Below are positions 29,476-37,239 of a stretch of DNA of 64,000 bases, one piece after another. How positions within the stretch are numbered: position 1 is the first letter of the stretch; the number at the start of each line of letters is the position of its first letter. The stretch is from an uncultured Acidobacteriota bacterium (GTDB lineage Bacteria > Acidobacteriota > Blastocatellia > Pyrinomonadales > Pyrinomonadaceae). The position numbers and the translations under genes were made by a program. Under the pieces are notes generated by a model. The model searched no databases and had not been told where the DNA came from. It was given only the letters and a program-made list of their open reading frames with translations. The stretch lies in NCBI GenBank assembly GCA_937873515.1, contig CALMYB010000008.1, forward strand, positions 38,012-102,011. The letters are read 5' to 3'.

Positions 29476-29927
29476 TCAGCTTCAAACCAAAGAAGTGGCT
29501 CGCGGCCGCGGCGATCATCGTCGCGATCGCGGGCCTTTTTGATTCGGTCTATTTGACCATCCACCATTACACGGCCGAGCCTGTCCCGTGCAGCATTACC
29601 GAGGGCTGCGAAATGGTCCTCACGAGCGCTTATGCCGAAGTTGCGGGCCTGCCGCTTGCGATCTTTGGTGCCGCCGCTTACTTTTTTGTCCTGATCTTTG
29701 CGGCGATGACGCTATTCGGGCGACGAGGAATGTGGCTGCTTTACGGCATTCTTGCGACAATGATGGCCCTGTTTTCGGCCTGGCTTATTTACGTTCAGGC
29801 GGCCCTGATCGGCGCTTTCTGCCAATTTTGCCTGCTTTCGGCTCTTTCGAGTTCGCTGTTGTTTGTCATCTTTGTTGTCTCTCTCATATCGAAACCGATA
29901 CCGCCTTCCGAACGAATAGAGGAATGA
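29472..29927 (+). CDS. Vitamin K epoxide reductase (VKOR) family protein
   Basis: 151 residues from a GTG overlapping the DsbA stop (GTGA). Four or five hydrophobic helices. The VKOR cysteines are present: the loop pair Cys40 and Cys46 (EPVPCSITEGCEMV) and the CxxC pair Cys117/Cys120 (GAFCQFC) near the last helices, plus the conserved Ser/Thr-containing segment after Cys46. Bacterial VKOR re-oxidises DsbA and passes electrons to quinone, replacing DsbB. The overlap with the DsbA gene strongly supports this pairing. Confidence 0.92.
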   Translation: MISFKPKKWLAAAAIIVAIAGLFDSVYLTIHHYTAEPVPCSITEGCEMVLTSAYAEVAGLPLAIFGAAAYFFVLIFAAMTLFGRRGMWLLYGILATMMALFSAWLIYVQAALIGAFCQFCLLSALSSSLLFVIFVVSLISKPIPPSERIEE

Positions 29928-29997
29928 AGCCGTATTGCTTTAAGGCGTTCTAGGGAGCATTGCCCGCTTAGTAGCGAGGCCTTTAGAGAAGACGAGA

Positions 29998-30564
29998 TTG
30001 GCTGAACCTATCTTAAAACGCATCGCTGCCGGCGACAGGAACGCGGTCGAGGATTGCCTCAATGCCTACGGCGGACTCGCTTATTCCATCGCCCGAAGGC
30101 TTTTGGCGAACGAAGCCGACGCGGAAGATGCCGTGCAGGAAGCATTTATCGATGTATGGAAGAACGCGGGCCGATTCGATCCGGCGGTCGCTTCCGAGGC
30201 GACGTTCATCGCGATGATCACTAGGCGTCGCGTGATCGATAAGATCAGACGGTCCGGCAGACGGATCTCTACCGACCCGATCGAAGAAATGCTGTCCGAA
30301 CCCGGCGACCAAGGCTACAAATTCATTCAGATGGGTGCCGAGGCCAGAGAAGCGGCCGAAGCGATGAAGACGCTCCGGCCGGAGCAGCAGAAGGTTCTTC
30401 GGCTTTCGATCGTTGGCGGGATGTCGCATCAGGAGATCGCAGATTCAACGGGCATTCCGATCGGAACTGTAAAGACCCACGCACGCCGCGGACTTCTTCG
30501 CCTGCGTGAAGCTCTCGGGCTCGGCGGAATGACTGACTTTGAACCACATGAGGCAGCGATATGA
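29998..30564 (+). CDS. ECF-type RNA polymerase sigma factor (SigK/RpoE-like)
   Basis: 188 residues. The start appears to be TTG at 29998 (preceded by an A/G-rich stretch GAGAAGACGAGA); no ATG precedes the conserved region 2. Region 2 is ANEADAEDAVQEAFIDVWKNAGRFDP. Region 4 is LRPEQQKVLRLSIVGGMSHQEIADSTGIPIGTVKTHARRGLLRLREAL, an HTH that binds the -35 element. It directs transcription of an extracytoplasmic-stress regulon. The stop overlaps the ATG of the anti-sigma gene, the usual arrangement for such pairs. Confidence 0.93.
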   Translation: MAEPILKRIAAGDRNAVEDCLNAYGGLAYSIARRLLANEADAEDAVQEAFIDVWKNAGRFDPAVASEATFIAMITRRRVIDKIRRSGRRISTDPIEEMLSEPGDQGYKFIQMGAEAREAAEAMKTLRPEQQKVLRLSIVGGMSHQEIADSTGIPIGTVKTHARRGLLRLREALGLGGMTDFEPHEAAI

Positions 30565-31397
30565 CCGAGAAAGACCGCGAATTGTTGCTCGACCTTCTAA
30601 CACGGCAAGCGACCGAGGGCCTAACTTCTGAGGAATCGAGGCGGCTTGCCGCTCTTGAGGGAAGCGACGACGATTCTTTTGATCTTGCCGCCGCAGCTGT
30701 AATGATGGCCGAATTGGAACCAGGCGGTAGCCTGCCGAAGCATCTGCGTGCAAAGATCGCGGCCGATGCGATAGATGTTGTAGAAGCGAATGCGGCAAAT
30801 TCTCAAAGGAAGATGCCGATGGACGACATTCCTCCGAGACGAACACCTTTGCTTGCGTGGCTTGGATGGGCAGTCGCAGCAGCTGCGATCGTTGCTCTCG
30901 GGATAAACATTGCGATGACGCGGTTCGGCGTGACCGAGATCGCGAGAAATCCGCCGCTTTCCGCCACGCCGACGCCGATGACGCCCGCTCAGTCTCACGA
31001 CGAAATGATGGCCGAACCGGGAATGACGGTCGCGAAATGGACGCCTGCCGCAAAGGATGGCGAAATGGCAAAAGTCGCGGGTGATGTAGTTTGGAGCGAC
31101 AAGCAGCAAAAGGGCTACGTAAAACTCAGCGGTTTGCCGAAGAACGATCCGAATGCCTCTACGTATCAGCTTTGGATCTTTGAAGAGAACCAAGGCGATA
31201 AGACCCCGATCGACGGCGGGACCTTCAATATCTCGTCCGACGGCACTGTCGTGATCCCGATCGAAGCGAGGCTTGCGGCAAAGAATCCTTCGATGTTCGC
31301 CGTTACGGTCGAAAGGCCCGGCGGGGTCGTCGTTTCAAAACGGGAAAAGGTCGCGGCTCTTGCCAAGGTTGAAACTTCCCGCCCGCCCGAAGCGTAA
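30561..31397 (+). CDS. RskA-like membrane anti-sigma factor
   Basis: 278 residues. The N-terminal helical region (residues 1-75) is the expected sigma-binding part. A single membrane segment lies at about 97-119 (LLAWLGWAVAAAAIVALGI). The C-terminal extracytoplasmic domain matches the RskA pattern: VVWSDKQQKGYVKLSGLP, STYQLWIFEENQ, DGGTFN and FAVTVERPGGV. No CxxC zinc motif of the ZAS type is seen, as in RskA. It would hold the sigma factor inactive until a periplasmic signal triggers proteolysis. ATGA overlap with the sigma gene. Confidence 0.9.
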   Translation: MTEKDRELLLDLLTRQATEGLTSEESRRLAALEGSDDDSFDLAAAAVMMAELEPGGSLPKHLRAKIAADAIDVVEANAANSQRKMPMDDIPPRRTPLLAWLGWAVAAAAIVALGINIAMTRFGVTEIARNPPLSATPTPMTPAQSHDEMMAEPGMTVAKWTPAAKDGEMAKVAGDVVWSDKQQKGYVKLSGLPKNDPNASTYQLWIFEENQGDKTPIDGGTFNISSDGTVVIPIEARLAAKNPSMFAVTVERPGGVVVSKREKVAALAKVETSRPPEA

Positions 31398-31506
31398 ACC
31401 TTCCGAAAATAGAATTCACCGCAACGGTTTTGCGCGCCCGTCGGCGCAAAGCGTAAAGTTGTCAGTATCAGCCAATAATAATCACTTGAAGGACCGATTC
31501 TTAATT

Positions 31507-34281
31507 ATGAGAACCCCTAAATACGCAATTCTTCTTAGCCTGGCGATGATGCTTTTGCCGCTTGGGCTATTTGCGCAGGACATTAAGCTCCCGCCGATAA
31601 ACATTAAGGAATATAAGCTGAAGAACGGCCTGACCGTCATTCTTCATCAGGACCGTTCGACACCCGTCGTTGCCGTGAATATGTGGTACCACGTCGGATC
31701 GAAGAACGAGGCCGAACACCGCACGGGTTTTGCCCATCTCTTCGAGCATATGATGTTTCAGGGGTCGGAGAACTACGTTGACGGCTGGCGCGCTGTCGAT
31801 GAACTCGGCGGAAATGTGAACGGTACGACGAACGAAGACCGGACGTGGTACTTCGAGGTGATCCCCTCGAACTACCTCGAACGCGTGCTTTATCTCGAGG
31901 CCGACCGCTTCGGCAATCTCCTGCCCGCGATGGATCAGGCAAAGCTTGATAACCAGCGCGATGTGGTCAAGAACGAGCGCCGTTTTCGCGTGGACAACGT
32001 GCCGTACGGCACGATGGGCGAACGCATCGATGAGCTGATCTATCCTGTCGATCATCCTTATCATCACTCGGTCATCGGCTCGATGGCGGATCTTTCTGCC
32101 GCATCGCTCGATGATGTGAAATCGTTCTTCAAGCAATACTACGTGCCGAACAACACGGTGCTTGTGCTCGCCGGTGACTTCGACGAGAAGCAGGCACGCG
32201 GCTGGATCGAGAAGTACTTCGGCGTTTTTGAAGCGGGCAAGCCGATCGATCGGCCGAATCCGCCGATGCCGCAGCTCAAGGAAACGATCCGTCAGCAGTA
32301 CGAAGATCCGTTCGCACGACTCGAACGCAGGGCGATCACGTGGCCGGGCGTTCGCATGTATCACCAGGACGAGGCTCCGCTGGATATCCTTTCGAGCATT
32401 CTTTCGTCGGGACGCGGTTCACGCCTTCAGAGCGAACTCGTTTACGGCAAAGAGCTTGCACAGTCGATCTTCGCCTTCAATTCAGCCAGCGAGATCGGCG
32501 GCCAATTCCAGATAAACGCGATGGCACGGCCGGGCAAATCGCTTGATGAGATCGAAGCGGCGGTCAACGCCGAGATCGAAAAGATCCAGAAGGACGGCGT
32601 AACTGCCGATGAAGTGAAGCGTGCCGTCGCGGCCCGCGAGGCGAGTGCTATCTACAGCCTTCAGACCGTCCTCGGAAAGAGCAGCCAGCTTGCCGACTAC
32701 TCCGGCTATCTGAATACTCCCAATTACTTCCAGAAGGACCTTGACCGATACTCGAAGGTCACGCCCGCCGATGTAAAACGCGTCGCCGAGCAGTATCTAA
32801 CGAAGAACCGCGTCGTGATGACGTATGTTCCGGCGAAGCAGCCGCCTCCGCCGGCTCAGGCTGACAAACCGACCTCGACCGAGACGAAGAAGAAGGACCT
32901 GGCATTGATCGCAAAGCAGGACGCGGCTCTTCCGAAGGCCTCGGCCGATCCGAAATTCACGCTTCCTGCGATCGAAAAATCGAAGCTTTCGAACGGTCTG
33001 AATGTCTGGGTCGTTCAGCATCACGAACTTCCGATCGTCTCGATGAATCTTGTCGTTGACGGCGGTGCGACCGCAGAAGACGCCGCAAAGAGCGGTGCTG
33101 CGTCGATGACGGCGTCAATGCTGACGCAGGGAACGAAGACTCGCTCTGCATTGCAGATATCGAACACGCTTCAGTCGATCGGTGCGTCGGTCGGCGCCAA
33201 CGCCAACTGGGATTCATCGAACGTTTCGATGACAACATTGACGAAGAACTTGCCGGACGCCTTGGATGTCTATGCCGATGTTATTACGAATGCGGCATTC
33301 CCACAGGGCGATTTCGATACGATGAAGCGTCGAACGATGGCCGGTTTCCTCCAGAGGAAGGCGAATTCACAGGCGATCGCGAACCGCGTCTTTGACAAGG
33401 TCGTTTATGGCGATCAGCTGTACGGACGCGAGATGAGCGGAAGCGAAGAGTCGCTCAAGACCCTTTCAAGGGACGATCTTGCCGCTTTCTACGCAGCGAA
33501 CTACAAGCCGAACAATGCGACGCTGATCGTCGTCGGCGATGTCACGCCGGCAAGCATTACGCCGCAGCTCGAGAAGGCGTTTGCCGGTTGGAAGGCAGGC
33601 GACGTGAAGTCGGTCAAGGTTGACGACCAGAAGATGTCTGCAAAACCGGGCATCTATCTCGTTGACAAGCCGGGCGCGACCCAATCGTCTGTGATGATCG
33701 GCGAGGTAGGCCTTTCGCGAACCGATCCGGATTACTATTCCGTCCAGGTCGTCAACGGTATCCTTGGCGGCGGTATGACGGGCCGGCTTTTCCAAAACCT
33801 TCGCGAGGACAAGGGCTACACGTATGGTGCGTATAGCCGCTTTTCGACGATGCGGGCCGCCGGCCCATTCGTTGCATCGGGTGAGATCCAGATCGTTTCG
33901 ACCAAAGAAGCTGTCCAGGAATTCCTCAAGGAGATCAACGGAATGCGCGGAGCGATCCCGGTCACGGCACGCGATCTCGACATCAATAAGCAGAAGCTGA
34001 TCCAGCGATTCCCGAGCGGTTTTGAGACGGTCGGGGCGATCTCCAGCCAGTTGTCGGCGTTGGTCACATACGGCCTGCCCGACACCTATTTTAACGATTA
34101 CATCAAGAAGATCGGAGCCGTCTCCCAGAAGGATGTCGAGCGTGTTGCGAGCAAATACCTTGATGGTTCGAAGATGGCGATCGTGATCGTCGGTGACCGT
34201 TCGGTCATCGAGCCGAAGCTCAAAGAGCTCGGGATGCCGATCACTCTGCTCGACACCGAGGGCAACCCGGTTTCGAAGTAA
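31507..34281 (+). CDS. M16-family zinc metallopeptidase, two-repeat (pitrilysin-like)
   Basis: 924 residues from ATG 31507 (MRTPKYAILLSLAMMLLPLGLFAQ, signal peptide); a longer frame reaches back into the anti-sigma gene and has no leader-like features. The first half contains HLFEH at residues 77-81 (inverted zinc motif) and the downstream acidic ligand region. A Pro/Lys linker near residue 445 joins it to the second half, which starts FTLPAIEKSKLSNGLNVWVVQ. That half has no HxxEH, as is normal for the structural partner domain. The RLFQNLREDKGYTYGAYSRFS block is typical of M16 C-terminal domains. The product is probably periplasmic and degrades peptides. A hairpin follows 26 bases after the stop. 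Confidence 0.93.
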   Translation: MRTPKYAILLSLAMMLLPLGLFAQDIKLPPINIKEYKLKNGLTVILHQDRSTPVVAVNMWYHVGSKNEAEHRTGFAHLFEHMMFQGSENYVDGWRAVDELGGNVNGTTNEDRTWYFEVIPSNYLERVLYLEADRFGNLLPAMDQAKLDNQRDVVKNERRFRVDNVPYGTMGERIDELIYPVDHPYHHSVIGSMADLSAASLDDVKSFFKQYYVPNNTVLVLAGDFDEKQARGWIEKYFGVFEAGKPIDRPNPPMPQLKETIRQQYEDPFARLERRAITWPGVRMYHQDEAPLDILSSILSSGRGSRLQSELVYGKELAQSIFAFNSASEIGGQFQINAMARPGKSLDEIEAAVNAEIEKIQKDGVTADEVKRAVAAREASAIYSLQTVLGKSSQLADYSGYLNTPNYFQKDLDRYSKVTPADVKRVAEQYLTKNRVVMTYVPAKQPPPPAQADKPTSTETKKKDLALIAKQDAALPKASADPKFTLPAIEKSKLSNGLNVWVVQHHELPIVSMNLVVDGGATAEDAAKSGAASMTASMLTQGTKTRSALQISNTLQSIGASVGANANWDSSNVSMTTLTKNLPDALDVYADVITNAAFPQGDFDTMKRRTMAGFLQRKANSQAIANRVFDKVVYGDQLYGREMSGSEESLKTLSRDDLAAFYAANYKPNNATLIVVGDVTPASITPQLEKAFAGWKAGDVKSVKVDDQKMSAKPGIYLVDKPGATQSSVMIGEVGLSRTDPDYYSVQVVNGILGGGMTGRLFQNLREDKGYTYGAYSRFSTMRAAGPFVASGEIQIVSTKEAVQEFLKEINGMRGAIPVTARDLDINKQKLIQRFPSGFETVGAISSQLSALVTYGLPDTYFNDYIKKIGAVSQKDVERVASKYLDGSKMAIVIVGDRSVIEPKLKELGMPITLLDTEGNPVSK

Positions 34282-34306
34282 AGGCCGGCCAAAAGCGAGG
34301 AACGCG

Positions 34307-34344
34307 GAACGGAGAACTGAGCATGCCAACTCAGTTCTCCGTTC
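34307..34344 (+). terminator. Hairpin terminator after the M16 gene
   Basis: GAACGGAGAACTGA (34307-34320) pairs perfectly with TCAGTTCTCCGTTC (34331-34344). The T-run is weak. Confidence 0.6.
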
Positions 34345-34578
34345 TTCGTATCAGCCTGCCGGAGCGACGGACGCCCCAGTCCGCATCATGTCAGAACCGC
34401 CTGCGTCAGTGGCCAGCGGGCAGTGAGCAGTGAGCCGTGGGCGGTCAGCAGTGAGCCGTGGTCAGAACCGCCAGCTCCCCTCCTGCCCGAGGAGGGGTGG
34501 CCGAAGGCCGGGGTGGAGGGAGCAGCGGGCGGTCAGCATCGCAGAATCCCGCACGTTAGTAAGGGCACTCTTGTCAGT
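34345..34578. other. Gene-free repeat island, left part
   Basis: No credible gene. Short imperfect repeats include GTCAGAACCGCC (twice, near 34391 and 34460), CAGTGAGCCGTGG (twice, 34430-34460) and GGCGGTCAGCA (twice). A GC-rich hairpin pairs CCCCTCCTG with GAGGAGGGG near 34477-34497, followed by a GGCCGAAGGCC palindrome. It has the look of accumulated intergenic repeat debris. Confidence 0.6.
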
Positions 34579-34650
34579 GAGTGATGAGTGATGAGTGATG
34601 AGCAGAGTGGGTAATTCACCATTCACCATTCACCATTCACCACTCACAAT
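34579..34650. repeat. Heptamer microsatellites
   Basis: GAGTGAT three times from 34579, then TTCACCA units about four times over 34613-34648. The TTCACCA/CTCACCA units are close to those at 8840-8873. Confidence 0.85.
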
Positions 34651-34762
34651 TCACGATGTTTGTCCCGTCTCACCGTGAATGGGCAAGTGGGACAAAGTGG
34701 GACAAAAATCGGCGTTTTTTATCATGGCGGCGACAATTAATGTCACTATTGTCAAAGATCAA

Positions 34763-34785
34763 GGTGTAAAACGTATGTTTACACC
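34763..34785. promoter_or_regulatory. Palindrome GGTGTAAA-N7-TTTACACC
   Basis: A perfect 8-bp inverted repeat with a 7-base centre. It shares the GGTGTWAA-N7-TTWACACC design with the site at 19372-19394. No gene starts directly downstream on either strand, so the target is unclear. Confidence 0.45.
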
Positions 34786-34861
34786 ATCTCTACGAGTATA
34801 TCATGTGTGTCAAGAGGTGCTTTTGATTCCTTTTCGGATCACCTTGTTCAAGCTTTGTTTC

Positions 34862-35073
34862 GACGGAAAATGAATTCCGGGGAGGCGGCTTGGCCGCCGA
34901 CAAAGGCCTCGCATAGCCACGTCGTTTACGGCGTGGTCTAGGACGGAAAATGAATTCCGGGGAGGCGGCTCGGCCGCGCCGACAATGGCCTCGCGTAGCC
35001 ACGTCGTTTACGGCGTGGTTTAGGACGGAAAATGAATCCTCGGAGGCGGCTTGCCGCCGACAAATCCCTCTGT
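34862..35073. repeat. 80-82 bp tandem repeat, two full copies plus a partial third
   Basis: Copies begin at 34862, 34942 and 35024, each with GACGGAAAATGAAT followed by a G-rich run. Each full copy holds two hairpins: GGCGGC/GCCGCC-type near its middle, and CCACG-TCGTTTA-CGGCGTGG-like near its end. Copies 1 and 2 are nearly identical apart from small changes; copy 3 diverges after about 45 bases and runs into the hairpin module at 35075. Confidence 0.85.
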
Positions 35074-35074
35074 C

Positions 35075-35174
35075 GCTCCTAACGGAGCTCCAGGATCAAA
35101 TTTGCGACCTCTTTCCCAGGGTTGCGGCCTAACGGCCTTACCCTGGGCTATAATCTCGCGTCCCCTACGGGGAC
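35075..35174 (-). repeat. Three-hairpin REP-like module (solo copy)
   Basis: Hairpins GCTCC-4-GGAGC (35075-35088), CCCAGGGT...ACCCTGGG (35115-35122 with 35140-35147) and GTCCCC-3-GGGGAC (35160-35174), with ATTATAGCC next to the central stem on the minus strand. Order, spacing and central stem match the two modules flanking the transposase at 46.4-46.8 kb. Confidence 0.75.
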
Positions 35175-35244
35175 GACCTGATCAAAGAGCGGCTCTCGCC
35201 CTGCGAAGGGCGACCACACGGCCGGTGACTGACGCGGGACTCTC

Positions 35245-37218
35245 TTATTTCTTGAGCAGAACGACGGGCGATTGTTCCGCATCGCGGATCTTGCCGTAAA
35301 AATCGCGGACTTCGGCGTATTTTTCTGCAGGGATAAGCGATCGCTTTGTCTGAAAATGGCGTTTGTAGATGAGCTGCTGGCCTTTTACCTCGTAGGTCGA
35401 ACGGTAGGTGCCGAACTCGGTTTTGAGGTCGAGCGGTTCCGGCGTTTCGTCAACGATAAAGCCCGCGGGAAGCTCGAACGTCGCGGTCTCGATAATGCTG
35501 GCCTCGTCGAGCGAGATCGGCGTCGTTCGTTTCGATTCGGTGAAGGCCGTGCCGGAACGGCGGCCGACGAATGCCGGCTTGAAGGTCATCAATCGGCTTT
35601 GCATCAGCTGTCCGTAAGCGGGAGCCGTGAAGTCGAGGCTCAGATCGAATGCCGCCTTTGCGAACTGATCGGTCGTCTTAAAATCGACGAGTTTGGCCGC
35701 CGTGGCAGCTCTTGTGATCCATCGTTCGAGCGTCTTCCGATAGTCGGCGGCCGACTCTCGACGCAGGGCCGTTCGCTCGCTCGTCGAAGCTTGGCCGGTC
35801 GAATGCTCGCGGATATTTCCTTTGAGTTCGCCGCTGTCCGTGAGCGTGACATTCAGGTATCGTTCGACCTTGTTATCTTCGGCCGGGAGCAGCGGCATGC
35901 GCATTATCCCGCCGTTGTCGCCCGCAAGCACCACTGCCAGGCTGTTCTGAAGATAATCGGGCAGGTCGCCGACAGGCGTGTAAGGGTCGGTCGCGTCGAA
36001 GATCAAAAGGCGGCCAAGCTTCGGATCGACGACCAGCGACGGTGACTGCGTCGCGTCGCTGACCTTAACGGCGATGATGCAGTGGTTGAATTGCTTTGGC
36101 GACGGGAAAGCCTCGCGGACGAAATCGGGATCGCCGCTGTAGATGATTATCGGATATGCATCGATCTTTAAGGCCTTGAGCATCGCCCGCATCAGCGTCG
36201 CCTTGTCCTTGCAGTCTCCGTAGCCTCGGGATAGAACGACCGAAGAGGCACGCGGCCTGTAGCCGTTTCCGTAGCCGACGCCGATGTCGATCGAGATGTA
36301 CTGAAGATTCTGCACGAAGGTGCCGATCGCCTGGATCATCTCAAGCTCGGTCTTTGCATTGGCTGTAAGTTCGCGTGCCTTTGCGGCGACGTTGTCATCG
36401 ACAATGGCCATTGAGTCGTAGAACGGTGTCGCCCACGTAGAAACCGATTTCCAATCAGGGAACGATCTGCCTTTTGCGTCCGCCGGGCCGTAATTGACGG
36501 CGATGCGCGGTGCGAGGTTGCCGACCGAAGGGCTCATCGGCTCCCAGGTGATCGGCTTCAGGTTCGATAGTTCCCACGTGTAGGTCGAGCCCGACACCTG
36601 CGGGCGGATCTCGGGAGCGTTGAAAGTTACGCTCGAAGCGGCCCAACCGGACGGAAGGTTAAGCGAATAGCGTCCGCGAAGCACGGGCAGCCTTCCCTGG
36701 AATGACCATTGGTCCTGATAAAAAAGCGTCGATTCCTCGGTCGTGACGGTATAAGCGAAAACAGAACCTACAACGGCAGAGTCGGTCGCATCGATGGCCT
36801 TGATACGGCCTTCGTTGTAGATGTCGTCGGGGTCATCGACCATATCTATGACCGATTTCTTTCCGAAGGCCTGAACCTTTCCGTCCGGCGGCAGAAGCCA
36901 TGCGTCAATGTCAGTGACCTTGCTGCCGCTCGTTAAATAGAATCCACGGGCTATCGCGAGCCTACGGCCTTCGTTGGTGAGGATCTTTATGGCATATCGC
37001 GAGGTCGTCGAGATCTTGCCGCTCGAACCGACCGATGCTACATACTCGTCAAGCAGTACGACGGCCGGAACATTCTTGATGTCGTATGTCGGAATGCTGC
37101 TGCCGGCGACCTGAGAGACCCAGCTTGGAGCATCATCCGCAAAGGCCGATCCGACAAGGCCGAAAAACAGAACAGAAAGGACGACGGCACCGCGTCGGAA
37201 TTTTGTGAGATCCTTCAT
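35245..37218 (-). CDS. DUF3857 and transglutaminase-domain exported protein
   Basis: 657 residues with a signal peptide (VVLSVLFFGLVGSAFADDAP). The N-terminal DUF3857 region covers about 40-230 (SRYAIKILTNEGRRLAIARG, DIDAWLLPPDGKV). A transglutaminase-like core follows near 300-390 with a complete candidate triad: Cys in RGYGDCKDKATLMRAML, His in FNHCIIAVKV, Asp in LLIFDATDPYT. The C-terminal part is beta-rich and resembles DUF3858. It is probably periplasmic or surface-exposed; the substrate is unknown. It is preceded 21 bases upstream by a paralogue in the same orientation. Confidence 0.88.
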   Translation of the reverse strand: MKDLTKFRRGAVVLSVLFFGLVGSAFADDAPSWVSQVAGSSIPTYDIKNVPAVVLLDEYVASVGSSGKISTTSRYAIKILTNEGRRLAIARGFYLTSGSKVTDIDAWLLPPDGKVQAFGKKSVIDMVDDPDDIYNEGRIKAIDATDSAVVGSVFAYTVTTEESTLFYQDQWSFQGRLPVLRGRYSLNLPSGWAASSVTFNAPEIRPQVSGSTYTWELSNLKPITWEPMSPSVGNLAPRIAVNYGPADAKGRSFPDWKSVSTWATPFYDSMAIVDDNVAAKARELTANAKTELEMIQAIGTFVQNLQYISIDIGVGYGNGYRPRASSVVLSRGYGDCKDKATLMRAMLKALKIDAYPIIIYSGDPDFVREAFPSPKQFNHCIIAVKVSDATQSPSLVVDPKLGRLLIFDATDPYTPVGDLPDYLQNSLAVVLAGDNGGIMRMPLLPAEDNKVERYLNVTLTDSGELKGNIREHSTGQASTSERTALRRESAADYRKTLERWITRAATAAKLVDFKTTDQFAKAAFDLSLDFTAPAYGQLMQSRLMTFKPAFVGRRSGTAFTESKRTTPISLDEASIIETATFELPAGFIVDETPEPLDLKTEFGTYRSTYEVKGQQLIYKRHFQTKRSLIPAEKYAEVRDFYGKIRDAEQSPVVLLKK

Positions 37219-37239
37219 ATTTACGGCTCCTCGTACACG

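Noticed and set aside
31273..31506. Seventy-eight-residue N-terminal extension of the M16 peptidase
   Set aside because: It overlaps the anti-sigma gene in another frame and removes the signal peptide from the N-terminus; ATG 31507 gives a proper leader.
34679..35299. Several short plus-strand open frames in the repeat island
   Set aside because: They run through tandem repeats and hairpins and have no family features; the stretch is better explained as noncoding repeats.
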